DNA from: Spirochaetaceae bacterium
GTDB taxonomy: Bacteria; Spirochaetota; Spirochaetia; Treponematales; Breznakiellaceae
Direction: 5' to 3'
Assembly: GCA_031281945.1 (NCBI GenBank)
Contig: JAITER010000083.1
Coordinates: 1-64,000, forward strand
Length of the DNA: 64,000 nucleotides
Shown here: positions 7,126 through 15,865 of the stretch, piece by piece
Layout of the letters: each line of letters starts with the position of its first letter
How positions within the stretch are numbered: the stretch's first letter is position 1
Notes under the pieces: generated by a model
Seen by the model: the letters and a program-made list of their open reading frames with translations, nothing else
Database searches by the model: none
Told to the model about the DNA's origin: nothing
Position numbers and translations under genes: made by a program

Positions 7126-10100
7126 TCAACTGCATCCTGTGGTTATTCCGCAGGTTTCGCATTTCGCGCAAGAACCGTTTCGCACAAGCGTAAAAAAACC
7201 GCAGGACGGGCAGGGGTCGCCTTCGTAGCCCCTAAAACGCGCTTTTTTAATTTTTTGCGCCAGGGCGTCTTCGCCGCCTGACTGCTGTTTTTCGTTTTCA
7301 GCCGCGTCTTTTTCCTTTTTTTTAGCGCGGCTTTCAACCAAAGGCTCCGACACTCCGGTTGGGTGCAAGTCTTGCGGCTTAACATGGGCTAAATCATCGC
7401 GTTTTAAGTAGCTTACAGCCAGATCCCGAAAAATATAGTCTATTACGCTTGTGGCCATTTTAATGTAATCGTGGCCTTTTACAGACCCCGAAGGCTCAAA
7501 TTTAGAAAAAGTAAACGCTTCCACATATTCTTCCAGAGGAACCCCGTACTGAAGCCCCAAAGAAACGGATATAGCGAAACTGTTCAAAAGCCCGCGAAAC
7601 GCCGCCCCCTCTTTGTGCATGTCTAAAAAAATCTCTCCCAAAGAACCGTCTTTGTACTCGCCGGTGCGCAGGAAAATTGAGTGGCCGCCGATTTTCACCT
7701 TTTGCGTGTAACCGTTCCTTCTGCCGGGCAAGCCCTCCCTTTCGCCCCGCAAAGCCGCGCCGGGCGCCGTAAAAGGTTTAGCCTTGCTTGCGCCGGGCGC
7801 CGCCTCCTGAGTTTTGGTCGCGGCGTTTACGGAAAGTATGGCGGACGCTATTTTGTCGTCTTGCGAGGCGAAAGCCGAAAGCGGCTGCGAAAGTTTGGAG
7901 CCGTCTCTGTACAGGGCCACGGATTTAAGGCCGCTTTCCCAGGCTTCGATATAAGCCGCGGAGACGTCCGCGCAAGAGGCGGTTTTCGGCATATTGATGG
8001 TTTTGGAAATCGCCCCGCTTATAAAAGGCTGAACCGCGGCCATCATGCTTATGTGCGCGCTTACGCTTATAGAACGGGTTCCAAACCGCCCGCAGGGGGC
8101 CGCCGTGTCAAAAACAGCGTAATGTTCTTTTTTTAGATAAGGCGCGCCTTCCAGCGAATAAGCCCCAAAAAAATAAAGTTCGGCTTTTTCTATTTCTTCA
8201 TCCGTAAAATCGCATTTCCGCCCTTTAAACGCCGTTTTCAACGCCTTTTGAAGGTTTTCGTCTGAAAAAAGCTCTCTCTCTAAAGCCTCTATTTCTTGGG
8301 AGCTTAAACCTTTTTCCGCCAACGCCTTGTGATTTATGATTGGAGCGTCTTTTAAAGAAAGCGCCCCCAGCGCGTAAGAAACTATTTTTTCCGCTTTTTC
8401 CCGCCCGTAGCCCAAAGATTCAAGGGCTTGCGGGACGGATTTGTTGATTATCTTAAACACGCCGCCGCCGCTTAATTTCTTGAATTTTACAAGAGCGAAA
8501 TCCGGCTCTATGCCTGTGGAATCGCAATCCATCAAAAGGCCTATGGTGCCGGTCGGCGCAACCGCGCTCACCTGGGCGTTGCGAAAACCGTGTTTTTCGC
8601 CGGCTTTTAAAGCGCGCTCCCAGGCTTCGCGGGCCGCTTTAAGCAGATTGGGAGGGCATATTTCAACGTCAACGCCGCGGGGGATTTTGTTTAGCCCCTC
8701 ATATTCATTTGCGCTTGCGTTTAACGCCGCCCGCCTGTGGTTGCGTATTACGCGCAACATAGCGTCCGCGTTTTGCGCAAAGCCGTCGAAAGGCCCTTTC
8801 TCCGAGGCCATAAGAGCGGAGCGCGCATACGCCTCGCCTGTCAGAATCGCTGAAAGCGCCGCCGCGACAGACCTTCCTTCCTCAGAATCGTAAGGCAGGC
8901 CCATGCGCATAAGAAGGGCGCCCAAATTTGAAAATCCCAAGCCAAGCGTCCTGTATTTGTAAGAAAGCCCGGCGATTTCCCGCGACGGGAATTGCGCCAT
9001 AGTTACAGAGATTTCCAAAACCACCGTCCAAAGACGTATAGCCTGTAGATAGCCTTCAACATTGAAAGCGCGTTTTTTTACGTCGTAGAAAGAGGTTAAG
9101 TTGATGGAAGCCAGGTTGCAGGCCGTGTCGTCTATAAACATATATTCGGAGCAAGGATTGGAGGCGCGTATTTCGCCCGCGGCTGGGCAGGTGTGCCAGT
9201 CATTTATCGTGGTGTGGTATTGAAGGGCCGGGTCGGCGCAACGCCAGGCGGCGCTTACAATTTCGTCCCAAAGTTCTTTCGCCGGAAGAGTTTTTGATAT
9301 TTCGCCTCCCACCCTAAACCTTAGATTCCATTCCTCGCCGTCTAAAACCGCCCTCATAAAATCGTCCGTAACCCGAAGGCTGTTGTTGGAAGATTGCCCG
9401 GAAACTATGTTATAGGCCTCTCCATCCCAGTCCGAGCTAAAAAACGGGCTTTCGACGTCTTTTCCTTCCTCCAAAAGACGCAAAATCTGGTAAATATACG
9501 AACCTGGAACGCCTTTTTGCAAAGAGTCTTCCAAAGCCTTTTTTAATTGAGCGTTTTCTTTAACATCGAAAGCGCCGTCTTTTACGCAATCGCGCCGCCC
9601 GCCTTTAAATTCCCAAACCGCCTGTTTTATCTCATTTATACAACGGCTTAAATTGAAAGAACCCGCGCTAATTGAAGCCGCTTTGTACTCCTCGTTCACT
9701 TTCCAGTTTATGTACTCTTCCACGTCCGGGTGATCCACGTCCAGGGTCGCCATTTTCGCCGCCCGCCGCGTGGTTCCGCCGCTTTTTATGGCGCTTGCGG
9801 AACGGTCGCCCACTTTTAAAAATGAAAGCAGCCCGGAAGACGCCCCGCCTGACGATAATTTTTCGTTGGCGCCTCTAATGCGTGAAAAATTTGAGCCGGA
9901 GCCGGAGCCGTATTTAAAAAGCCGCGCCTCTTTTAAAGCCAGGTCCATGATGCCGCCGGAATTTACAAGATCGTCTTCCACCCCCAAAATATAACAGGCG
10001 TGGACTTGCGGCCTTTGATAAGAACCCGTTGAAGCCTCAACCGTTTGGGTTTCCGGATTATAAAAATAATGCCCCTGCGCGGGGCCGTCTATGCCGTAAA

Positions 10101-10581
10101 CCGCGAAAATTCCAGTGTTAAACCACTGCGGGCTGTTGGGAGCGGCCGTTTGACGGCATAGCATAAAGCATATTTCATTGTAAAAAATTTCAGCGTCTTC
10201 TTTCCCGTTAAAATAACCGTTTTTAAAACCCCAATCCGTCCAGGTGAACGCTAAACGGTGAAAAACCTGCCTGCAATCATGTTCAGCCCCGTCAGGCGGC
10301 AATTCAGAGCCGGGGTCTGTTTTGGCAAACTGAAATCCGGCGTTTCCGTCAAAACCGCCCCTCCATGCGTAAACAAGGTTTTTAGGAACTCCGGTTTTAC
10401 GGAAATATTTTTGGGCCAATATATCCGACGCGCTCCCGCTCCAAAAAGAAGGGACTACGACCGTCTCCTCAAAAAAAATCCGCTTTCCTTCAGCGTTTTT
10501 TATTTCGCTCTTTCGTTTTTCAAACTCAACGCCTTCGTATGGAAAAGCCGCGCCTTCCGTAAAAAAGCTTTCAATTTTCAT
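7126..10581 (-). CDS. nrdJ: Coenzyme B12-dependent (class II) ribonucleotide reductase
   Basis: A 1151-residue adenosylcobalamin-dependent ribonucleotide reductase that makes deoxyribonucleotides with or without oxygen. Typical NrdJ blocks are visible in order: [15 protein letters not shown] in the N-terminal third, [11 protein letters not shown] and the glycine-rich [31 protein letters not shown] with the active-site region, then [19 protein letters not shown]. The C-terminus ends in a cysteine cluster ([17 protein letters not shown]), the redox/zinc tail of this class. The length is in the usual range and no intein or frameshift is seen. It starts at the ATG whose complement is at 10579-10581. 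A palindromic NrdR-like site lies about 150 nt upstream. No cobalamin riboswitch is visible. Confidence 0.95.
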   Translation of the reverse strand: MKIESFFTEGAAFPYEGVEFEKRKSEIKNAEGKRIFFEETVVVPSFWSGSASDILAQKYFRKTGVPKNLVYAWRGGFDGNAGFQFAKTDPGSELPPDGAEHDCRQVFHRLAFTWTDWGFKNGYFNGKEDAEIFYNEICFMLCRQTAAPNSPQWFNTGIFAVYGIDGPAQGHYFYNPETQTVEASTGSYQRPQVHACYILGVEDDLVNSGGIMDLALKEARLFKYGSGSGSNFSRIRGANEKLSSGGASSGLLSFLKVGDRSASAIKSGGTTRRAAKMATLDVDHPDVEEYINWKVNEEYKAASISAGSFNLSRCINEIKQAVWEFKGGRRDCVKDGAFDVKENAQLKKALEDSLQKGVPGSYIYQILRLLEEGKDVESPFFSSDWDGEAYNIVSGQSSNNSLRVTDDFMRAVLDGEEWNLRFRVGGEISKTLPAKELWDEIVSAAWRCADPALQYHTTINDWHTCPAAGEIRASNPCSEYMFIDDTACNLASINLTSFYDVKKRAFNVEGYLQAIRLWTVVLEISVTMAQFPSREIAGLSYKYRTLGLGFSNLGALLMRMGLPYDSEEGRSVAAALSAILTGEAYARSALMASEKGPFDGFAQNADAMLRVIRNHRRAALNASANEYEGLNKIPRGVDVEICPPNLLKAAREAWERALKAGEKHGFRNAQVSAVAPTGTIGLLMDCDSTGIEPDFALVKFKKLSGGGVFKIINKSVPQALESLGYGREKAEKIVSYALGALSLKDAPIINHKALAEKGLSSQEIEALERELFSDENLQKALKTAFKGRKCDFTDEEIEKAELYFFGAYSLEGAPYLKKEHYAVFDTAAPCGRFGTRSISVSAHISMMAAVQPFISGAISKTINMPKTASCADVSAAYIEAWESGLKSVALYRDGSKLSQPLSAFASQDDKIASAILSVNAATKTQEAAPGASKAKPFTAPGAALRGEREGLPGRRNGYTQKVKIGGHSIFLRTGEYKDGSLGEIFLDMHKEGAAFRGLLNSFAISVSLGLQYGVPLEEYVEAFTFSKFEPSGSVKGHDYIKMATSVIDYIFRDLAVSYLKRDDLAHVKPQDLHPTGVSEPLVESRAKKKEKDAAENEKQQSGGEDALAQKIKKARFRGYEGDPCPSCGFFTLVRNGSCAKCETCGITTGCS

Positions 10582-10733
10582 ATTTTAAACTCCCCTCATT
10601 CACCTTCTTTTTTTAAATAAGAGTGTTCAAGAACTCGCATTCCCGGACGGCAACCGCTTAAAAAACGCGAAATTCCGCCCGCCAGGCGGCAGGTTTATTC
10701 AACAAACCCAGGTTTTCGCGCTTTCCGTAGAGT

Positions 10734-10764
10734 ACACAATATTGAATAGCACTATATACAGTGT
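10734..10764. promoter_or_regulatory. Tandem NrdR-box-like sites upstream of nrdJ
   Basis: Two adjacent 16-nt elements: ACACAATATTGAATAG (10734-10749) and GCACTATATACAGTGT (10749-10764). The second is a close match to the NrdR consensus acaCwATATaTwGtgt and the outer arms AGTACAC/GTGTACT are also palindromic. NrdR is the known repressor of ribonucleotide reductase genes. The boxes are only about 15 bp centre to centre, half the usual distance. Confidence 0.5.
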
Positions 10765-10894
10765 ACTTGTTACGCAAGGCAGTGTAAGGAAGGGGCGGGA
10801 AATAGTCAAGTCTTTTGCGCTAGAGCGCATTCCGGCGCAAACCGGGCGGCGGGCGCGGCTTTTAACCGCCAGGCGGCTGTTACGATTGAAAGGC

Positions 10895-10923
10895 TTGACC
10901 TTTTAAAAAGATTTACTTATGCT
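10895..10923 (+). promoter_or_regulatory. Promoter of tRNA-Cys
   Basis: TTGACC (10895-10900), 17-nt spacer, TATGCT (10918-10923). The predicted start would give a leader of about 45 nt before the tRNA. Confidence 0.6.
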
Positions 10924-10973
10924 ACACCAAGGTGCGGCGTGCGTTTTATACGAAAGCGGCGCATTGTACATTT

Positions 10974-11045
10974 GGCGCCGTACCCAAGCGGTAAGGGAGA
11001 GGCCTGCAAAGCCTTTATGCATCAGTTCGAATCTGATCGGCGCCT
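10974..11045 (+). tRNA. trnC: tRNA-Cys (anticodon GCA)
   Basis: A full cloverleaf: acceptor GGCGCCG pairs with CGGCGCC, a D-arm CCC/GGG, anticodon stem GAGGC/GCCTT around loop CTGCAAA with anticodon GCA, and a T-arm ATCAG-TTCGAAT-CTGAT. The discriminator is T, as usual for tRNA-Cys. The 3' CCA is not encoded. A T-run follows at once and probably ends the transcript. Confidence 0.95.
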
Positions 11046-11084
11046 TTTTGGTTAATTATATGCGGCTTTTATAGCGGAGCCGCT

Positions 11085-11909
11085 TCATGGCAAAACTATG
11101 GTGCCAAGCGGTTCGTCTTCTTCAACAACCCTTCGCAAGGCCCCCTCAACGCAAGCGTTTATTATCTGTACTTTTTTAACGCCTTCTTTAATCGCGAGCC
11201 GGCAACAGTCAATTTTCGGAATCATGCCGCCGGATATAACTTTATTTTTTTGCAGTTCATCTAGTTCTTTAATATGAATTTCGCGAATAAGAGTTTCCGG
11301 TTTTTTGACGTCCAGCATAATTCCGGGAACGTTGGTCATTAGTATAAACGAAGGCGAGGAAAGCGCGCCGGCTATTTTAGCCGCGGCGTAATCGGCGTTC
11401 ACATTAAGCGCGAGTTCTTCTTCCGCTTCGCAAAAAGCCACCGGAGCGATTACCGGAATTAAAGCGTACGGCTGGGGAGGCAGATTTATCAAAGAAAGCA
11501 AAAATTGAACGCCGACCTCTTCAACTTCACCTACAAGCCCCAGATCCTCTCCAAGGGAGCCTTTTATCCTGCGCCCTTTTAAAAGGCCCGCGGAAAAACC
11601 GCAAAGCCCTATAGCGCGGGCGCCGTTTTTATTTATTAGGGCGCAAATTTCGCCGTTGATTTTCCCGCGCAAAACCATGCTTACAATGCGCATTGTTTGC
11701 GAATCGGTGTACCGCAGGCCGTTTACAAAACGTTTTTCTATTCCGGCTGTTTTAAGCATGGCGTCTATGTCAGGGCCGCCGCCGTGAACAAGCGCGATTT
11801 TTTTTCCTTTTTTGTTTAAGGCGGCTACATCGCGCGCGACTGATTTTTTTAAACCGTCGTCCGTCATTGAACTTCCGCCGTATTTTATAACAAAGACGTC
11901 ATTTTTCAT
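11085..11909 (-). CDS. argB: Acetylglutamate kinase
   Basis: Phosphorylates N-acetyl-L-glutamate, the second step of arginine synthesis, in the cytoplasm. The amino-acid kinase fold signatures are present: KYGGSSM at residues 9-15, LVHGGGPDID near 40-49, the arginine/substrate loop GLRYTD near 64-69, NVNADYAAAKIA, and GGMIPKIDCC near the end. 274 residues is a normal length. No other arginine gene is adjacent. It starts at the ATG ending at 11909; the ribosome-binding site is weak. Confidence 0.93.
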   Translation of the reverse strand: MKNDVFVIKYGGSSMTDDGLKKSVARDVAALNKKGKKIALVHGGGPDIDAMLKTAGIEKRFVNGLRYTDSQTMRIVSMVLRGKINGEICALINKNGARAIGLCGFSAGLLKGRRIKGSLGEDLGLVGEVEEVGVQFLLSLINLPPQPYALIPVIAPVAFCEAEEELALNVNADYAAAKIAGALSSPSFILMTNVPGIMLDVKKPETLIREIHIKELDELQKNKVISGGMIPKIDCCRLAIKEGVKKVQIINACVEGALRRVVEEDEPLGTIVLP

Positions 11910-11984
11910 ACAATTTTAGCGTACAACCGGACGGCTCAAACGTCAACACGTTTTACGCGGCGCTGGCAGCCGTATTAGCCGCGA

Positions 11985-12037
11985 TTAATTAGCGTCCGTC
12001 AACAAAAAAACCGGTTGCATTATGGACGGGCGCTAAT
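11985..12037. repeat. Imperfect inverted repeat between argB and trmJ
   Basis: TTAATTAGCGTCCGT and ACGGGCGCTAATTAG face each other with one mismatch and a loop of about 23 nt. It lies between two leftward genes; it could end the trmJ transcript, but there is no T-run. Confidence 0.35.
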
Positions 12038-12772
12038 TAGGCGTCCGGCTTTTAACAGTATTGTTTTAAGATAATCCGCTTCTTTTTGTGTAACGGCGGC
12101 GCGGGATAGAATGCTTCTAAAAAAATCAAGCTGTTCAAAATTGTCTTTGTTGGCGTAAAACCCGCATTTTTTTAACAATGAATAAGTTTCGCCGCAAATT
12201 TTATTTATTTCGTCCTGGTTAAGCGGCTTCCATTGGCCTTGCGGCTCGTTGTAAACGCCTTCTTGCAGGGCGCAAAACAGCTCGTAGCAGTAAATTTGAA
12301 CGGCGTGAGACAGGTTTAAAGACGGGAAGGCCGGAGAAGCCGGTATGTGGGAGGCCGCCGAACAAAGGTTTAGTTCTTCTTTGGTAAGGCCGGTGCGCTC
12401 GTTGCCGAAAACTATAGCGGCCGCGTCTCTTTTCCCGCCTTCGGGAAACGCGGGCCTGTTTTTTAAAAATAAAGCGATCTCGCGGACAGACGCCGTGGGT
12501 TTACGTTTTTCGCCTCTCCTGCGCGTGGTTCCAACCACAAAAGAGCAATCCGCGACGGCCTCTTTAAGAGTTCCGTAAATTTCCGCCGCCTCAAAAACGT
12601 CGAAAGCATGGACGGCGAGTTGTTTTACGCGCTCCGCGTCAAGAGCGGGCGGTGAAACCAGTCTAAGGCGCGAAAAAGACAAATTTTTCATGGCGCGGCA
12701 TACGGCGCCGGCGTTTCCGGCCTCGGAAGGGCGGCATAATACAATTACAATATCGTTTACAGTTAAAGCCAT
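12020..12772 (-). CDS. trmJ: tRNA (Cm32/Um32) 2'-O-methyltransferase, TrmJ family
   Basis: A 250-residue SPOUT (TrmH/SpoU) methyltransferase. The N-terminus VLCRPSEAGNAGAVCRAMKNL is motif 1 of the TrmJ subgroup (the Asn-Gly loop that holds the ribose), IVFGNERTGLT is motif 2, and PSLNLSHAVQIYCYEL is motif 3, which builds the AdoMet knot. The C-terminal 80 residues form the helical extension typical of TrmJ rather than TrmH or TrmL. The start ATG is at 12772; the gene sits 17 nt downstream of ddl and is probably co-transcribed with it. Confidence 0.85.
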   Translation of the reverse strand: MALTVNDIVIVLCRPSEAGNAGAVCRAMKNLSFSRLRLVSPPALDAERVKQLAVHAFDVFEAAEIYGTLKEAVADCSFVVGTTRRRGEKRKPTASVREIALFLKNRPAFPEGGKRDAAAIVFGNERTGLTKEELNLCSAASHIPASPAFPSLNLSHAVQIYCYELFCALQEGVYNEPQGQWKPLNQDEINKICGETYSLLKKCGFYANKDNFEQLDFFRSILSRAAVTQKEADYLKTILLKAGRLISARP

Positions 12773-12789
12773 GCGCGGGCGTCCGGCGG

Positions 12790-13887
12790 CTAAAAAAAGC
12801 TGGTGCGCAATTTCTGTTCCTTGTTGAAACGTTCAATCGCTAAGTTGATTAGTTTTTCAATTAAAGCCTCGTAAGAGAGGCCGCCGGCCTCCCACAGTTT
12901 TGGATACATGCTGATTTTTGTAAATCCCGGCATGGTGTTAATTTCGTTTACAACAAGGCTTCCGTCTTTTTTTAGAAACATATCTACGCGGCTTAAACCC
13001 TCGCAACAAAGGGCGTTAAAAGTTTTTACGGCGAGAGATTTTATCTCTTCATGTTTTTCGGCGCTTATTTCCGCCGGAATTTTTAAAACCGCGCCTTTTT
13101 CATCCAAATATTTGGCTTTGTAAGAATAAAAACCGGAGGATGGGATAATTTCACCGGCGGCGGAGGCGATAGGATTTTGGTTTCCCAAAACTGCGCATTC
13201 AATTTCGCGGCCTTCTATAGCTTCTTCCACAAGTATTTTTGAATCGTACAAAAAAGCTTCCGCCAAAGCCTTTTCGTATTCCGTTTGATTATAAGCTTTA
13301 TTAACGCCTACGGAAGAACCCATATTGGCGGGTTTTATAAAAAGAGGAAGGGAGAGCTCTTTCGCCGCAGCGGAAAATGGAAGGTCTTTTAAGTTTTTAA
13401 CCGCGACCCAGCGGGCCACCGGAACGCCTGAGTCGCGCAAAAGGCGTTTGCAAACGTCTTTGTCCATGCTCGCGGCGGAAGCAAGGACGCCGCAACCCAC
13501 AAAAGGAACCCCGGCTGTTTTTAACGCGCCTTGAATAACCCCGTCCTCTCCCATGGGGCCGTGAAGTATAGGGAATATGACGTCAAGCTTTAACGCGCCG
13601 CCGCATTCTATGTTTAAAACGCCGCCGCATTCAGGAAGCAACGCGGAACGTTTTCCGTTATATTCTATTTTTATTTCTGAAGGATCGTTTTGGTTTTTTA
13701 TAAATTCTTCCAGGCCGCCTTCGATATAAAACCATTTTCCGGTTTTATCTATGCCTATAAGATGCGGCTCGTAAGGGCCTTTTTTTACGGCGTTATATAT
13801 ATTTACAGCCGATTGTATTGAAACTTCATGTTCGGCGGATTTTCCTCCAAACAGTATTCCGATTTTTAGTTTTCCGCCGGCGTTCAT
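12790..13887 (-). CDS. ddl: D-alanine--D-alanine ligase
   Basis: ATP-grasp ligase that makes D-Ala-D-Ala for peptidoglycan. Visible motifs: FGGKSAEHEVSIQSA at the N-terminus, HGPMGEDGVIQG, KPANMGSSVGV for ATP/substrate binding, and VNEINTMPGFT with the Mg-binding Glu/Asn. 365 residues is typical of the family. I choose the ATG at 13887, which has GAGGG five nt upstream, over the GTG two codons earlier (13893). It lies 21 nt after the ComFB-domain gene and is followed closely by trmJ. Confidence 0.94.
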   Translation of the reverse strand: MNAGGKLKIGILFGGKSAEHEVSIQSAVNIYNAVKKGPYEPHLIGIDKTGKWFYIEGGLEEFIKNQNDPSEIKIEYNGKRSALLPECGGVLNIECGGALKLDVIFPILHGPMGEDGVIQGALKTAGVPFVGCGVLASAASMDKDVCKRLLRDSGVPVARWVAVKNLKDLPFSAAAKELSLPLFIKPANMGSSVGVNKAYNQTEYEKALAEAFLYDSKILVEEAIEGREIECAVLGNQNPIASAAGEIIPSSGFYSYKAKYLDEKGAVLKIPAEISAEKHEEIKSLAVKTFNALCCEGLSRVDMFLKKDGSLVVNEINTMPGFTKISMYPKLWEAGGLSYEALIEKLINLAIERFNKEQKLRTSFF

Positions 13888-13908
13888 GCGCACCCTCGTT
13901 TTTTGCTT

Positions 13909-14643
13909 CTACACATGAAAAAGATAAATATCGTTTATTTTATAGGCTTCCGTAATGGAAAAACCCCTGTACGAGTTGGTTACGCTTTTTGAGCTTATTG
14001 AAAAATTATAATTTACGGTTTCATAACCGGGCGCTTCAATTTTTATGGTGTAATTAAAGTTTTTTTCCTCTCCCGGTTTTTCCGTTTCTTCCGCTTCCGG
14101 CCAAAAAGTATAAGTTCCTTCCATATCCTTTACAAGGTCGCAAGGATTTTGCCAGTTTTCGTTACGCATTTTTACAAGGTTTCCGGCGGAAAGCAATTCA
14201 ATTTTTACATCAAACATAGGCGTAAAAGAAGATCCGTTTAACACGCGGCCTACTACAGCCGGGACGTCGTAAAAAAAGACTTCTTTAGCGTTTTCGGCTT
14301 CGCCCTCGCACAATTCGTGGTTGCATTCGGGCCTTCTATTATTCCGGCTTATCATTTCTATAGCTTTGTAAGCCGAAATTGAAATATCCGTCATTATTTG
14401 TTGCCGCTCAAAACTATCATGGAAAGTGCGTATGACGCCCCTTCCAGAAGCTATGTAGTGAGGCTTCGTCCGGTTTAGCACATAACAAGCCGCGTCGATT
14501 CTGCATTGGGCGCAACAACAAAAATTTTTGTATTTTTCACTTCCGCTTTTTTTTTCTTTTTGTATGGAATTATAGATTTCGTCTATTCTTGTAAAAACGA
14601 AACCTTCCATAACATTGTGGACGCCGGTGTTTTTAGCGCTCAT
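13909..14643 (-). CDS. ComFB-domain protein with C-terminal beta-sandwich-like domain
   Basis: Residues 5-105 match the ComFB family: NVMEGFVFTRIDEI, then a cysteine cluster FCCCAQC (C42-C44, C47) followed by RIDAACYVLNRTKPHYI, the hallmark that holds zinc in known structures. ComFB-type proteins in other bacteria bind cyclic dinucleotides, so a signalling role is possible. Residues 130-244 form a separate domain (VVGRVLNGSSFTPMFDVKIELL, EAPGYETVNYNFSIS) resembling a carboxypeptidase-regulatory-like beta sandwich. The start has a good AGGAGA box, and a perfect hairpin (14660-14691) stands directly before it. A second, single-domain ComFB gene lies at 27669. Confidence 0.72.
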   Translation of the reverse strand: MSAKNTGVHNVMEGFVFTRIDEIYNSIQKEKKSGSEKYKNFCCCAQCRIDAACYVLNRTKPHYIASGRGVIRTFHDSFERQQIMTDISISAYKAIEMISRNNRRPECNHELCEGEAENAKEVFFYDVPAVVGRVLNGSSFTPMFDVKIELLSAGNLVKMRNENWQNPCDLVKDMEGTYTFWPEAEETEKPGEEKNFNYTIKIEAPGYETVNYNFSISSKSVTNSYRGFSITEAYKINDIYLFHV

Positions 14644-14970
14644 AATGTTCTCCTAAACGTTTTATTTAAGCGGCGGCCCGCTTAAATAAAACTATATCAC
14701 GCTCTGGGCCGTAACGTATAGCACGAAAGTCATGGCGGATTTTTGGCGAAAAAACTTCCCGCATCCGGGCGGGCGGCGAGAGCCTCTTTCCATGAAAGCG
14801 GAGCCGTAAAAAACGGTTTTAAAAGACTCCTTGCGTTTTTACGGAGCTTGATATAATTTTATTGATGAACTCAAGCAAAACAGCGGTGCGCTTGCGCGGG
14901 CGTAATACAGTTGGGGGTAAGAAGACGAAGGGTTTGACTCCCTTTATTCATAAAACAAATGGAGGCGTGT
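14644..14970. other. Divergent intergenic region
   Basis: Promoters for the leftward ComFB gene and the rightward gene at 14971 lie here. Apart from the hairpin at 14660-14691 I see no gene; an open frame on the minus strand over 15158-14871 is the antisense of the next gene. Confidence 0.5.
14660..14691 (-). promoter_or_regulatory. Leader hairpin before the ComFB-domain gene
   Basis: Perfect 14-bp stem, 14660-14673 with 14678-14691, loop CGGC, ending only a few bases before the AGGAGA ribosome-binding site. No T-run follows on the minus strand, so it may affect mRNA stability or translation rather than termination. Confidence 0.5.
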
Positions 14971-15378
14971 ATGTATTTTGACGCCGCGAAGCCCTGGGTC
15001 GTCGTAAGTGAAAAAGGGTGTGAAGAAATCGCCAAAAACGCGGCTTTGACGTTGCGTAATATGCGCGGGGCGGAAGGCGCTTTCCCTGACGTCATTGACG
15101 CGGGAGCGGAAGCCCCGTCTGACTGCATTATCATTATAAACGCTGATTTAAATTCCAAAAAGCTGAGCTATTCCTGGAGAGCTTCGGAAACCCGCGTGGA
15201 AATCTACGGCCATTCGCTGGAATCTGTGGAAGACGCGGTAAATGATTTTTTTAAAATGCTGGGCGAAAGTTCTTCGCCGGACGCCGGTTCTAAAAACGCG
15301 GTTTCTGGGACTTTGTTTCCGTTAAGCCGGACTCACTCGTATCGCCCGGAAAACAAAAGCTTACCCCTTTTAAAATGA
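14971..15378 (+). CDS. Hypothetical protein, glycoside-hydrolase N-domain-like
   Basis: A 135-residue protein. The start at 14971 is chosen because GGAGG lies 5 nt upstream; an ATG 12 nt earlier contains that box. The pattern VVVSEKGCEEIAKNAALTL, then a hydrophobic strand CIIIIN, then RVEIYGHSLESVEDAVNDFFKML resembles the small alpha/beta domain found ahead of GH20/GH67-type enzymes, but the catalytic domain is absent and the similarity is from reading only. No signal peptide. The stop overlaps the ATG of the FliL-like gene by 4 nt (ATGA), so the two are translationally coupled. Confidence 0.6.
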   Translation: MYFDAAKPWVVVSEKGCEEIAKNAALTLRNMRGAEGAFPDVIDAGAEAPSDCIIIINADLNSKKLSYSWRASETRVEIYGHSLESVEDAVNDFFKMLGESSSPDAGSKNAVSGTLFPLSRTHSYRPENKSLPLLK

Positions 15379-15839
15379 AACTTTCGTTAAACAGCGTTTT
15401 AACTGCGGTTTTAGCGGCGCTGGCGCTGGCTATAGCGGTAATTACAGCTATAGTTTTTATTTCCGGCGGCGCGGCGCGAAAAACAAATCCGCCGGACGAT
15501 TCATACCTCTCCGCCGCCGGGCGAAACCGGCTTTGGACCGGGCTTGGGCGGTTGCGTTGCCCGCTAAAAGAAGAGAGCGGTAAAACGCCGTCAATCCTTG
15601 TAATAGAGGCGGCTTTTCCCTACAACAGAGAAGACCCGGCTTTTTTTAACGAACTGGCGGTTAACAATTCCCGTTTTAGAGCGGAGACGGTTTCTTTTTT
15701 CGCTTCGTTAAAGGCTAACGACCCCATCCTTGGCGATGAAGAAGCGGTTAAAAAAAAGTTGCTGGAACGCTACAATTCATTTCTTAGACTCGGAAAGATA
15801 GAAACTTTATATTTTTCGGATTTCCTAATTATAGACTAA
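15375..15839 (+). CDS. FliL-like membrane protein
   Basis: A 154-residue single-pass inner-membrane protein: a transmembrane segment at about residues 8-31 (VLTAVLAALALAIAVITAIVFI), then a periplasmic domain. The C-terminal part FFASLKANDPILGDEEAVKKKLLERYN followed by GKIETLYFSDFLII has the layout of the FliL C-terminal domain (helix, then KVxxVYFTxFVVQ strand). FliL proteins sit at the base of the flagellar stator. The similarity is moderate and this may be a paralogue outside the main flagellar operon. Confidence 0.6.
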   Translation: MKLSLNSVLTAVLAALALAIAVITAIVFISGGAARKTNPPDDSYLSAAGRNRLWTGLGRLRCPLKEESGKTPSILVIEAAFPYNREDPAFFNELAVNNSRFRAETVSFFASLKANDPILGDEEAVKKKLLERYNSFLRLGKIETLYFSDFLIID

Positions 15840-15865
15840 GAACGCCCGTTATAAACAATTCCGTT

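Noticed and set aside
10582-10973. Cobalamin riboswitch in front of the B12-dependent nrdJ
   Set aside because: No B12 box or the expected conserved stems; only the NrdR-like sites are seen.
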